49,717 nt of DNA from Geosiphon pyriformis (taxonomy: Eukaryota; Glomeromycota; Glomeromycetes; Archaeosporales; Geosiphonaceae). The first letter of the stretch is position 1, and the number at the start of each line of letters is the position of its first letter. This document shows, one piece after another, positions 1 through 12,441 of this stretch. The position numbers and the translations under genes were made by a program. The stretch lies in contig JAAOMT010000706.1 of NCBI GenBank assembly GCA_016748015.1, positions 754,679 through 804,395 of the forward strand, written 5' to 3'. The notes under the pieces were generated by a model that was not told the origin of the DNA, ran no database searches, and saw nothing but the letters and a program-made list of their open reading frames with translations.

Positions 1-505
1 TCTATTATATACTAAAATTCCTTCTTTAGTTTCTTCATTGAATTTAGATCCACGAAACTGGCTCGATTCATTCAATTTGTTTTCCCGAAGTTCCTTCGTA
101 ACAGTTTATAATAAAAGAATTTCCTATAATTTTCTTTACTACTATGTGATTTGATTGATATTGTTTAAAAAAGCAAGCGAAATTTACCTCAACTGAATTT
201 GCTAGTTATCTGACTGACTGAGCTTATTATAAATTCTTAAAAATTAAAATATTTTTCAGTGATGAATAAATTAGTTAAGTAAATAAGTGAATTTCAAATG
301 CGATATTATATTTTTAAGTGTATCTTAAAACTTTAATTAATAAAATAAAATTTAAATATTTATTTCTATTAGCATTAAAAATTTTAACATCAAGATTTTC
401 TGAATAATTTGGCAAATAAAAAGACCTAGTGTGCCAGTTTTGTGTTTTCCTCACCCCTAATTTCATTCGAAGATTTAAAGTTTAAAAATTTCGACGACTA
501 TTAGA
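1..505. other. AT-rich upstream region, no gene seen
   Basis: No convincing coding region is visible. The sequence is AT-rich with stops in all frames. It ends at the ATG of the small secreted protein gene and presumably holds that gene's promoter and 5' UTR. I could not single out a TATA element with confidence. Confidence 0.5.
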
Positions 506-802
506 ATGTTGCCCAAAGCTATCCTCTTCGCATTATTAATAGTTCTCTATCTCGGTATAGTTGATGCGTTTACGGCTAAGGGATGGCAATTTATCAATTT
601 CAAAGGAAAAGCTACAACCACTAATGTTTCAACTCAATGCCAAAACACGCCGCCTTCGGGGTGGAAATCTTTAAAAGCAATTTCCCCTAGGAACCCAAAA
701 TACAGAGTCTGGTCACAAAGAAATTGCCGAGGTTTCCAACAGACTTATCAAGGGTCAGTCTCCAATTTTCCCTTTTCCGCGATGTCTATTCGGGAATTAT
801 AA
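506..802 (+). CDS. small secreted protein, 98 aa
   Basis: Intronless ORF of 98 codons. Residues 1-21 form a typical signal peptide: a short basic start (MLPK), a hydrophobic core rich in L, I and V, and a likely cleavage after VDA. The mature part is about 77 residues, basic, with two cysteines (in TQCQ and RNCRG), enough for one disulphide. The C-terminal half (YRVWSQRNCRG, then SNFPF and MSIREL) faintly recalls single Greek-key beta/gamma-crystallin or SMPI-like secreted domains, but I cannot assign a family from sequence alone. It stands alone beside a long gene-free AT-rich block, a common setting for fungal secreted effector candidates. Signal peptide confidence is high; function is unknown. 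Confidence 0.75.
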   Translation: MLPKAILFALLIVLYLGIVDAFTAKGWQFINFKGKATTTNVSTQCQNTPPSGWKSLKAISPRNPKYRVWSQRNCRGFQQTYQGSVSNFPFSAMSIREL

Positions 803-3800
803 TAAATTTTTTTAACGAAGGAGGACGGAAGGAAATAGATTTTAAGCTTTTATATGAAGCTAAATTAGATAAAATGTTTGTTTTCTTTTAACTATAGATC
901 CCTTTTACTAAATGAATTTAGCAAGACGAATTAGCTTTAGATAAATTGAGATTCTTTTTTACCATTTGTAAAGTACTAGAGAGTTAATTTACATGATCTT
1001 TTATAATAGCTCTCGAAATTAAATGGCAAAATAGAGAATAAATTTGAATCTCGAAATTCAAATTAATCTTTTACATATATTTTCAATGTCTTAAATTTCT
1101 TGGATAAAATATTATCAGTTATCTCTTATACTAAGTATCTTTTCAATGTATCATAGAAAATTAATTGAATTATTATTAAATGCGTTAAGTTTAAACTATC
1201 TAAGAAAAACATGCAAAATATTTATTTAACTATATTCAACTGAAAGATAAAAAGTTTTATTTACAAGTAGCTTCTATATGAATTTAAATAAAATTATATA
1301 TATATATGTTTTAGGTGAATTAAAAATGGCTGAACAGAAAATTACTTTACAAAAAATATTACATGATAAATAAAATTGAAATTTATAATTTTTTTAAAAA
1401 AAATAAGGAATTAGAGAATTCATGCACAAACGGAATTGGATAAAATTTCAAAACAAGTCTTTCCAAGGTTTGAATCTAATCTCAATAAATAGTTAAGGAA
1501 AAAATCCTATCTTTTTTGGCAAAAATTTTAGCCAATATTTATTTCATTAAATATTCGTTTTTGCATGGCTATAGCAATTGGAAGATAAATTAACGGGGTA
1601 CTTCGTAATTACACATATTTAGGGGCACCAAAAAGGCTGAAGCCTATTTTGTTGCACATATAAAATTATTAATAAAATTGTAATTCGTTGGCTGTGTTTT
1701 GTTGGTTTGTCAGAATTTACATAAAAACAAGATTTTTTTTCAAACCTAGTAGAAAAATTCTTTAGTTTAATATAAATGTGAGTTTGCTTTTGACTTTCCT
1801 AAAATAATATGATGTGTTCTTTATATAATAGTGTATAATTTTGATAACAGTTTAAGAAATAATGTTAAAGCAAAAAAGATAATCTGCAACAAGAATATTT
1901 TGAGGCTTTAATCTATCATCTTCAAGCTATTTTTTTGTTTGAAAAATCAAGTAGAAAGGAAACCTTCTACTATTATCTTTTCAGTGTGCGGCAATTAATC
2001 CAATTATTCGCATTCTTTTGAAACTTTGCACAAAGTATTCAAAACTGATGGGAGAGCCTGTCTGGTGTTTTCACTCAAAAAATTGGTTAAAAGAGTTATC
2101 ATATTAATTATTCCTACAAAATATATATTATAAAATGTGCCAAAAATTAAAAAAATAACATGTTTTCAGTATTAGCAATAATCGTGCAAAAAGTGGCTGA
2201 AATCATTGTTATAACTGAAGTTTCAATCTGAAATATATTTATTCTAATATTTTAATTATTTTAATTACATCATTTAAGTATTAATTATTTCTGTTGTTAA
2301 ATACTTAATTTAGTAAAAGCATCGGTATTTTAATAATATTAAATTTTGTAGTTGTATTCATCCAAATAAAATATTCAGCAAGTTATTTGTCAATTTTTAA
2401 TTAACTGGTTTCTAATATTTGTAATATATAAAAAAAATTAAACCAGCTTTTAACACCAAAACTATGTCAAAAGTAGTTTCATTTAGCTTTTTTTATATTG
2501 TCAATAAAACATTTATTAAAATTGTTATAAGACCAAAAATTAAATTTTTTCTTTATCTTAATTTTTTTGGTTTTTACATTTTCTTGGAGTTTTTATTGTT
2601 AATTAAAGTAATAATGCTAATTTTGCGTTTTTTTATTTTTTTATTGTTATTAAATTCATCTTTATTATTAGAGATTGACTGTTGCTTAACTATTTCTTAA
2701 AAAACAGTTTAATGTTGGTACTTAATCACAATAGATTACTTTTTATTTTTGATGGTTAGTTTACAATTTTTGAAATTTAGCAAAATTTTGACATTTTTCA
2801 GCTATTTGTTGTTAATAATAATTGTGTAGTTTTTGATATTAGAAATTTCATGTCAGTTTTAATGCAAACTCTATTAATCTAAATGAGTTTCGCAATTCCA
2901 TATCTTTTTTTATCGTTATCAGCATTGGTCATTAAAAAAAGTTAAAAGCTTATTTATTTTCCTTTCAATTGTTTTTTAATAGTGTTTGGCTATAACACTA
3001 GCAAATAATCTACTATTCAAAATTAAATTAATAAATTACCCAGCTATTTAAGCTTTGCAAATCAAAAAATTTACATTGCTAATATTTGTGAAATAACTTG
3101 GCAAAGATTTTTATTAGTTTTTGGAACATTTTTGGATTTTTATAAAATTTTTTGGAAATTCTAAATTTTTCGAAGTCTTTATTTTTAATTTTCCATTTTT
3201 CTCAATTATTGAAAAAAAAATGGCAGTGAAGTTAAATTCAAAATTTACTTTGGCTTTTTTTAATTTGTGTGGTCAAACGTTTTATTAATTAATTTTTTTA
3301 CTTTTTAATCTTTGTTATTTAAATTGAAGCTAAATACAAAATATATTTTTTGGCTTGTATTCTTACTTTTAAGAAGTGTAATTATTAATGTAAATATTAT
3401 GCTTAAGCTTAGCTAAGTTTTAATTGTTGTTGTTGGTGCTTTTATTATTTTGAAAATTGGTGAAATCAAAAAATAATATTGCAATTTTGAAAAATTTTTC
3501 AGTATTTTTACAACAATAACAAACTGAAGAGCTACAATTCTGTTGGTGCAAATTAAAAAATTGTTTTTTTCGATTGTTTGTAATTGGAGTTTTTGATTTT
3601 TATAAACTGCTTAAGTTAAAGGCTCCAATGATAAAACAAAAATTGGTTATTAATTTATCAATTAGTCTTTTATTGGAATTTTGAATTTAAGCAACAAATA
3701 ATATAGCAGTCATTTATAAAGCTAGAGTTAAGATAAAACTATTTTTTTTCAATATTTTTTGGTTAGTTGCAATTTTTGGGCAAGTTCAATAATTATTTTT

Positions 3801-6800
3801 AAAGCAAAAAAATTAATAAATTGGTTTTCAATAATTGTTAATTTGTTTAATTTTTTTAAATTTATTTATTTATTTAATTGAGCATTTAATTGATTTGACA
3901 TATTTGGTTACAATTCTTTTATATTTTTTGTGTGTTTGGCTTAAGTTTATTTTCGATTTGAATATTAAAACAGAAACTCTAAATTTTTTTCAAATTAAAT
4001 AGCAAAAAATATGGTATTTTGACAAAATTACTAAATACCTATCTTATTATTTTTTGGTGGCTTCTTTTACAGCTTTTTGTAAAGACTATGTTGCTGGAAA
4101 ATCTTGGAAATAATTTTCAATGAATTAAAATTTAGATTATTATTAATCTTATTAACTATAACAATTTTTTGGAAATTTTGAGCATTTGTTTTGCATAATA
4201 AAAAATTTTGTATTTTGTTGTCAAAGCAGCTTGAATGTTTTAAAGAGCTAACAATGTGTTGTTGTCAAAAACAGCTATTGGTTTAAGTGTAATAAATATC
4301 AAATTCATTTAAAAAAATAAGAAAATAAGAGCTACTTATTAGCTTTTGTTTTTTAAATATAAAATTTGATAATTTAAATGGTTAAAAATAAGTGAACTGA
4401 ATGAAATTTCGAAATTCTTTACTAAATTTTTGTTTAACTGAATAACAAATCAAGCAAAAAAAAGTATTTTTCAATTTAATCTAAATCATTTTCAATATAA
4501 ACAGTAAAATGTGTTTTGTAACAACAGTATATAATTGCTTATACAATAAATAACAATTTGAATATATAAACAATCTTAATTAATATAATTGGTTTTAAAA
4601 TTACGATTAATTTTTTCGAAAAAATCAGAGAATAGAAAAATATTTGTAATTGTCAACAAAAATAATACAGCTATTATAATTTGATGTCTCAACTAATACT
4701 TTTTAGAATTCATTAACAAATGTTAATTATTTTTAATAATTGTTTATTTAAGAGATTTATTTATTTTTAAGTTAGTTTTAATAAAATAGAAACAAAAAAT
4801 ATGTCAGGTTGATTTTGATTTGAAGAATTTAATTAATCTTTTACTCTAAAATGTTTAAATTTAAGAAAAATAATCATATCTTTTTTTATTATAGTTTGAA
4901 AAGTATTACTTATAGCTAATAAAAAATACAAATATTTAAATTAATAATTTGGTTAGCAATCAGATTAATAAAATAATAGATAATAAAACTGTTATTGCCA
5001 ACCAATATGACAATAAATATAAATTTTTAATTTTAGTTAATATGGTTTTTACAAAAAACAGCAGTTGGCGTTTACAAAAAAATAGTAAAATAATTATCTA
5101 AAAACATTAAGAAAAGTAAACAATTTTTTACTAGTCGATTAAAAATTTTAAACTTCTATTTTAAGATTTAAATAAAAAATAAAAATGAAAAAAACCTGAA
5201 AAAATTGTTACCAAATATGCTTAAGCGATCCAAAAGTTAATAAAACAATAAATTGAATAAAAACTAAACTGAAAAAAAATAAAATTTGCTCTTTGGTCTT
5301 TTTTTTATTAAAAAAATAATTTTTTTTTAAATATAGCTATTAACAAATCAAAATAACCAAAAAATGCCCTTGAGGAATATATTTTGTTTTTGTTTTACAA
5401 ATAGCTATTACATTATTTGCTACTTTGGTTTAAAATCTAATTAAAGAATTGACCAATTTTGAACAATTATTAAAACTCTAAATTTAATAATTAAAGATTC
5501 AAAAACTCAAATATGAACTGCGATATAATTAGTAACAATTGACTTTTAACTTTAGACAACAACATTATAAGTTTTTAATTATATTTAGTTATAATAGATT
5601 GTATAACTATAAATTATAACAGATAAGAAAATAATATTTTATAAAAAGATAATGAAAAATATATACAAAAACACATCTATAAAAAACAAATATTTGTAAA
5701 TTATTTTAATAAAATAAAAACATTAAGTATTTTTGGTTTAAAAATAGGTAAGTATTAATTTTTTTTGTTATTTTAATAAAAATATTAGTTATATTTTTTA
5801 AATTTGTAACAATTTTCTTTTATTTTTCCAATAACAACAATTAAAATAATAAAAAACAATAACAATCATATTAAGAATTCAAATTTAATAAAACCAATTT
5901 TTATTTCTTTGAAAAAATTTTTTAACACACATATTAATATTTTAACTAATAGACTTATTTTTTGAAAATAAAGGTACAAACCGAAAAATTACTTATTTGA
6001 ATTTAATTTTAATAATAAAAGCCTTAAAAATTAATTAGCAAGCTATTTGACTACACAAGATCAAAAAAAGCCAAAATAAATTTTAATTTAACATTATTGT
6101 TTTTTTATTGAAAAAAATAAACAAAACTTTTAAAAATGTACTAAATTTAAAATTTTAGATTTTATTTAATAATAAGCATTACAGTTTACATAATTAATAA
6201 TTTATTCCCAGCTTTAAAAAAAGCTTGCAAAAATTTTTGATTTCAAAAAAATTTCAAATGTCTCCATTGAATTAATTTAGCAAACAACAACATTTCTTTT
6301 TTAATTTGTAAAGCTTAAGTAATAGTATTAAGAAAAAGATTTTTTTGTAGCATTAAAATTATTATTTTCTTTTTTCAAAGTTTTAATTATTTTAATGTGA
6401 TAAGTAAAAATAACGAATTTCTGTTCAAATTTTAATTGTATGTTAGCATTTTTTAATAATTTAAATTGTTTTATATACCAATTTTTTAATTTTCCGCTGT
6501 AAAAATTTCAGATTTATAATTAAAACCAAAATTTTGGAATTTCGCAAACTGTTCAAGATATTTAATTTCAATAATTACAATTTGTTAAAAAGATTAATTG
6601 TTAAATTATTTTCAAATTAATTAATTATAATAGTATTATGCATGATTTTCAAAAAATAATAAATTAATTTCATTAAACAATTATAAAAATTTGTTTGGAT
6701 CTAAGAATTCTAAATCTAAATTAATTGAACCAAAGTGGTATTTAATCAACCTTTAGATTTATTAATTATAACAAAAGAAAAGAAATTCCAAATGAAATTT

Positions 6801-8254
6801 TAGTTTTTTTTTAGTCATGATTTGAAAAAAAGAGATTTGGTTTAGTAAGTTGTATTTATTTTAAGTATTAAAACCCTTAAACTTTTTAAAAATGCATTTT
6901 TGAAAAAAGAATCTTTTATATATTTAATGTAATAATATTTTAAAATAAAAATCAAATCTAGCAATATATTGAGAATTTCACGAAATTTTTTCAAATTTCG
7001 CTCAAAGTATTCAAACTTTTTATTGTTACCTAACTTAAAATAATGCATTATTTAATTATAATATTTAGTTACACTTGTAAATTATTACAAAGGAGATAGT
7101 TTGAAAAAATGGTTTGCATTTAATGAATTAAGTTGTGGTAAATTTCTTGAAAATTTATTAAAAATTATAATTACCTTTAAATAACTAACTTAAGTTACGC
7201 AATGACTGTAGAAATAAAATATTATTAATTTATAATTTTTAAAATATTACAGGTGCTTAAATTATACCACATAATATTATCTAGCAATATTTAAAAAGAG
7301 AAAAAATCAAGCTATCCTCTCAAAAGTAAATGTTTTTTCTCAGGTTAAATTGACTCAATAAATCTGACATTATTACTAATCTGAAAGCTTTTCAGTTATA
7401 AAATTCAGAAAATAGTAAATGAAATTCATGACACATATTTTAAAGCCTAAATCAAAAAGTTGATATTATTTTTTTATAAAAAATAAAATTTCAATGATTT
7501 TATTAATAGTGTAAAATTATTTGAATGATAATTTTTAGCACATTATTAAAAATACCGTGAAACATTAAAAATATAATTCAATTTAAATAATTCATATTTT
7601 AAGATAATTTAGTGAGTAAATTTCGATAATGTGTATAAATAATTTGTTCAAAATAACAAAAAAATTGATTTATTTTAACCAAAAATATTGAAATATTGTT
7701 AATAAAATAAAACTATTTAAAATAATCAATATTTTTTTGATTCGCGTTTAAGAGAAATTTTTCATATTTAAAATCTTGTACCAATTATAGATTTTTCTCG
7801 AATTAAACTACATAATAATCTGGTCTAAATTTACTTATTTATAATAAATTGCAACGATCATTAAGATCTGTACAAATTGTATATTATAAGAAATTAGATA
7901 TTATTATATTTAATATAAAACATCAAAAAGCTATTTAAAATAGTACTTGCTATTTATATTAAATATAAATTTATTTAACTTTTGTATTGAATAAAAATGA
8001 ATATTAAAAAAACTTTTGCATTGAATAAAAATGAAGAATAAAAACAAGTAAAATAAAATCTTTTTTAAATATGATCAAGTTAAAAAGTTATAGAATAAGT
8101 GCTAAATAATATAACTTGAAAATTTGTATTTTTTAATCACATTTATTTTGATAACAAATATCATGTTCATGTAAATATTATGATCATAAAAGTTCCACTT
8201 TTGTCAATAAAAAATAAAACACCTCTATGAAAATAATAAAATCACATATGGAAA
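803..8254. other. 7.4 kb gene-free AT-rich block
   Basis: No supported gene. Open frames here (for example 2464-2700 and 6842-7048 reverse) encode only F/I/L/K/N-rich low-complexity peptides and look like AT-rich chance frames. From about 2450 to 4300 the top strand is T-rich and C-poor, and from about 5000 to 6800 it is A-rich. The flip reflects a large imperfect inverted repeat listed separately. Short homopolymer runs of T and A are frequent. The last 200 bp contain the 3' flank of the reverse-strand MFS transporter gene. Confidence 0.7.
2880..6550. repeat. large diverged inverted repeat (palindrome), arms about 1.2-1.5 kb
   Basis: The reverse complement of about 5030-6550 matches about 2880-4100 in the same order. 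Anchors: 3241-3277 with 6046-6082; 3690-3709 with 5404-5424; 3899-3916 with 5202-5219; 4074-4092 with 5039-5060. The weaker pair 2888-2902 with about 6535-6550 and a possible extension to about 2470/6810 suggest a total span over 4 kb. The symmetry point lies near 4560. Matches are 70-90 percent over short anchors and lower between them, with indels. In the 4074 anchor all three differences are transitions. I see no transposase frame. It could be a decayed foldback or palindromic element, or two head-to-head repeat copies. AT-richness raises chance similarity, but collinear order in four anchors argues against coincidence. Confidence 0.65.
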
Positions 8255-10187
8255 TTAAAGAGTGGCTACCACTGCTTTCTTATTTCCATCATCTTGAGAT
8301 TTCTTATAATAATTGCTTTCTAAAATGACTTGCTCTTCAAAATCAATATCTTTATTTTCCTTTCCAAATGCAACTACTACCAACCGTAAGACAGCTGCGA
8401 TTACCAACAATATCGCTTGAACAGGAGCATAATTTGGTGTACCATCACGAAATGCAAATTTTTCAGCAAATAGTGCTTCAACTTGGGCCGAATAAGCGCC
8501 TAAGATGCTTCCAATATGGGGAACGAGACCCAAATAAACGCTTCTTACTGAAGGCGGTGCTAGTTCACTCAGATATGCCGCAACAACGCTCCAATAACCC
8601 TAAATGGTGAAAATTTTTAGCACATTTTTAAAAATAAACTCACCAATTTAAACATCTGAGTCATTATCAGATAATTAAAATTTTCTTACATCGCTAAAAA
8701 AATACACGCAAAAGGATCCAAATGCCATTGTTGGCAAATTCAGGCTTGTTATGCATGTTAATGGAAGGAAAGCTACAGAGAGTATTGATGCAAAAATAAT
8801 AATCCGTTTTCTTCCCAGGTACTGGGACAAATAGCTAAAAGCTGCGCCCCCCAATACGGCACCAATAGCCGATAATATTGATATTATAAATATCTGTTCT
8901 GGATTATATCCCATTTGTAGTTTCAAAAATGTTGGGTAGAGATCATAATATCCTAGGAATTAATATTCAAGTTGTTAATAGGAAGAATTATAAAAAAGGC
9001 TATCTAGTTAAAAAGTTACCACGAGGGAGGTTATATGTTCCCATGAGGAGAATACCAAAGAAAAATCTGCCCCAGTAATTTTTTATCAAATATTTCGTTT
9101 CATTTAACCATGTCTTGCCAGAAGCCCGACGAGCATCACGTTGTTGACGCCACAATGGAGATTCTGGTACCCAGATACGAGCAAATGCCACAAGAATCGC
9201 AGGGATTGAACCAATCCAGAACATTGCCCGCCAACCCAACGGTTCTATTGCGAGGTAATAGAGCATTGCCCCAAAAAAGAGCCCTGCTGTGTATCCTATT
9301 TGGAGTATTCCAGAAAATAGTCTAACACAATGGAGATTGTGAATTATTAATAACTTTCAGAAAGAATTTTGTAAAATGTGAATTTTTTTACACATACCCA
9401 CGACTTTCTGATGGTATATTTTCCATTGCTAAGGTGACACTTAATCCCCACTCCCCACCCAATGCAAGTCCAAAAATTAGGCGTATCAGCAAAAATACCT
9501 GAAAGTTTGGAGCAAAGCTACTTCCTATTTCGAGGATGCTAAACAGTAAGATATTAATCATAAATGGCCATTTTCTGCCATATTTTTCGGCTGCTACGCC
9601 AGAGAGAAAAGCTCCAACAGGGCGCAGGAAGACGGTAACGGTTATGCTATAAAATAACAAGAAAATACCTCCTGACAACCGGAAGAGATTTTTAAAAGAA
9701 AAATGATTTCATTTTCTTTTGTAAAATACCTTGATGCTATAACTGATGGTTTTAGATCAAACTCCTTGGCAATATAGGGCAATGCATAAGTAATTAATGT
9801 AGAATCAAAAGCATCCAATGTCCAGCCCAGCCAGGCACATAAGAATGTCAACGCTAAATATTTGGCATTGAGTTTCGAGGTGTAAGATAAAAAACATATG
9901 TAAGACCATAAAAATTCAAACGGCCAATATCGCACCTTGGAGTCTATTCAAGGAAGTGAATATTTTCCATGGATTTTCGAGATTTTTCTTTTTTGATTTA
10001 GGAGCGATGCTGGTCTTTTCAGCATTATCCGACTTGGCTACCCTTATTATGGACTCTGGTAATATCTTTTTCTATCCATGCGATTTTCCAAGTTAGTTGG
10101 ATCTTTTAAGAGTAAAAGACACTTTGCACAGGCTTGAGAAGTATGAATTTGACCTATTACCTCACTAGAATCCACTTCAGTAGGCAT
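8255..10187 (-). CDS. MFS transporter, carboxylate/lactate (SHS/JEN-like) family
   Basis: Seven exons on the reverse strand: 10187-10161, 10071-9936, 9853-9730, 9646-9398, 9321-9020, 8952-8690, 8599-8255, giving 481 aa, the normal MFS length (about 12 membrane helices). The first exon is only 27 nt. Diagnostic parts: LGWTLDAFD in helix 1; LRPVGAFLSG followed by AEKYGRK, the MFS loop 2-3 signature; GLALGGEWG in helix 4; GWRAMFWIG and the PESPLWR segment in the middle; and GAVLGGAAFSYLSQYLGRKR in the second half. This pattern is that of sialate/lactate/pyruvate proton symporters including fungal JEN1-like carriers, so monocarboxylate uptake at the plasma membrane is the likely role. Substrate cannot be read from sequence. 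Exon joins restore the expected helices and leave no stop. It is divergent from the protease gene. Confidence 0.88.
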
Positions 10188-11011
10188 TTCAAAAGTGCTA
10201 TCAAAGACACTTTAATTAGGCAAGGAAACTTTCCCAGTCTAATCTGAATGAGAAATTAGGAAATCTTTTGGCTTTAATGTTTCCGTGAGAAATACAAACG
10301 AGTCAAGCAATAAATATGTGAAAAGACAAAGACATAGCAATTAATAATCACCCAGTCTCTGAGAAGCCCGCTCGATTAATTTCCTTTTAGGATTGGGATC
10401 CGGTTTATTCAATATTAATATATATTTGATCTTTGAATTTGAAAATACTGTCAATTTTGCGCTCATTTGTTCCAAAAGATGGAAGAGAAAATCTGAGAAA
10501 AATGGGTGATGCAAATTTCGCCACGACAAAATATTTGTGCTCCTACCTTTTTTAGCTGAAAGATATTCATGTATTTTTTTCTATATAATAAATGTAAAAA
10601 GTGGCAAATTATATTATTTGTGGGCGAAACAAATAAATAAAATTGTGGAAATTATGATTACTAATGATTGATTGGAAAATTCCGACAATATTTAGGATTC
10701 CAGATAAAACAATTTAAAAATTACGCGTTAAAAAAAAACAATTCAATCTATCAAAATATTTCTCAAATTTAACCGTGACTTATTGGCTAATAAAAATGAC
10801 TTGCTTTAAAATAAAATTTATAAATCTATTTTTTTTTAAAATATAGAGCTAAACATTCCTTATCTGAATTATATATTTGATGCCTTAACTTACTAATATT
10901 TGCCACATTCAAACAGGGGTCAATTAACAATAAGTTTTGTTGAAAAATATGGTTGTATAAAATATAAAAAAAACTTTAGACGTAACGTTTAAAAAACATT
11001 GAAAATTCCTA
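10188..11011. other. divergent intergenic region between MFS transporter and aspartic protease
   Basis: 824 bp between the two start codons. The frame at 10341-10529 (reverse) has no family resemblance and is treated as chance. The region must hold both 5' UTRs and promoters. A TATAA-containing stretch (around 10956-10966) lies roughly 50 bp upstream of the protease ATG and is a weak TATA candidate. Confidence 0.5.
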
Positions 11012-12441
11012 ATGAGTAAATTTTTCTCTCTGCTTTTTATCCTGCTTGGCATTTACAATGGTCTTGTAAACTGCTACTCAAAGAAAGTATTAAGAATTCC
11101 ATTGACAAAACCACCTCTTTTGAATCAGTCATTGATCCAAGCAAGAAGAATCCGCCCAACATTCCTAAAGCACGAATATATTAGATCAGGCTCCCTCACA
11201 TTTCCCTTGTCCTTCAATGAAAACTTCCTATCTTCAGATGTGGGATCATTAGAACTTGAAAATGTAGGTTACGATAACGGATATAAAGGAACGATATTGA
11301 TCGGTGACAAAAACTTAAGCATGCTTTTTGATACCGCCTCAACAGATATGTGGGTTACCGGTGTTGATTGTCAAAGTTTTGACGGCTCTTGCGAAAGGAC
11401 AAAAAATAAATTTGATCCTAATACAGAAACGTTTACTTTATCACCAGTACGAGAAGATAGGTTACAACATATATATGGGAAAGGTTCTGTGTCTGGAGTT
11501 TTAGGATTCGCAAAAGTAAATATAGCTGAACTTAAAATCGACCAAATGAAAATTGGAGTAACAACAGCGGAGCAAGGACACCTACAATTTCAATATGATG
11601 GTTTAGTTGGTTTGGGATTGCACAAAGATGAGATCGCAGATAAAAGAAGTTTGTTTAATGAGTTATTGGCGAATGGCCAGTTGAAGAATCCTTTTTTTTC
11701 ATTTTATTTCTCAAGGATAAAAGATGGCGATGGAAAGGGGTATTTGACTCTCGGTGGATTACCAAAAGGAAAATGGAAAGGCGAGTGGGTGGAAAACAAA
11801 GTGATAGTAGATGATGATGGGTACTGGAAAATTAAAATTGATAAAATTAGCATGACTAGACTGTCACTTATTAAAGGTGATTTCAAGGAAACCCTACGCA
11901 CTCAGTTTAAGAATCGGTTCGCTATCATTGATACAGGTAAAAATTCAAAAAATGTATTCTTGAATATTATTTATAATTAAATTTGAAACTGCTTTTTTTG
12001 AATCAGGATCGACATTGGTAAGTGTACCTTTAACAGATGCCGTCGCAATTCACCAAGAAATTCTGGACTCAGAGGAGCTTTTATATGCTCCAGGATTTTA
12101 TTCAATTCCGGTAAAGACCAGCTAGAAAATTTGAATTTCTTGACTCCCAACAAATTTTCCAACACTGATATTTCTCATATTGAAAATGCCTTTTATAGTG
12201 TGACACGAAAATAATAATCACATTATACTTCAATGGCATCCCTTTTGATATTAATCCAAAAGATTTAGCTGGTCGTCAAATTAATGAAAAACGATGTATA
12301 TCAGGAATCGCCGGTGACGATACTTTTGGTTCGGAGACGTGGCTAGTTGGTGATGTGTTTTTGAAGAATGTGGTTTCGGTGTTTTACCCAAAGGTACCTT
12401 CAATTCAGTTGGCGAGGTCAATTAATGCTTTGAAAATATAG
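11012..12441 (+). CDS. secreted pepsin-like aspartic protease
   Basis: Three exons: 11012-11936, 12007-12110, 12199-12441, 423 aa. Residues 1-21 look like a signal peptide, followed by a basic propeptide of about 60 residues. The first catalytic motif at about D107 reads LFDTASTDMWV, where most pepsins have DTGST. The flap tyrosine lies in the IYGKGSVSG segment. The second catalytic motif IIDTGSTLVS (about D307) is intact and split by intron 1 (DT, then GST). GLVGLGL and the C-terminal ISGIAGD...WLVGDVFLKN block fit family A1. Joining exons 2 and 3 gives YSIPCDTK, the expected cysteine context, so the apparent stop after position 12110 is simply an intron. Likely an extracellular or vacuolar endoprotease. 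The Gly-to-Ala change in the first triad is tolerated in some retropepsins (DTGA has it elsewhere) but unusual here. Confidence 0.88.

Noticed and set aside
2464-2700. 78-codon forward frame in the AT desert
   Set aside because: Almost only F, L, I, K and S from T-rich sequence; it lies just outside or at the edge of the inverted repeat and has no domain.
9854-9935. GTG-started coding extension of the MFS transporter (KYLAL... upstream reading)
   Set aside because: It is an intron: donor after CTCCAAG and acceptor TATTTAG give LNRLQALTFLCAW in phase with an upstream exon ending in the conserved NPWKIFTSLNR.
12110-12198. Apparent frameshift and stop in the aspartic protease
   Set aside because: A GT...AG intron at 12111-12198 joins YSIP to CDTK in frame, matching the family, so the gene is intact.
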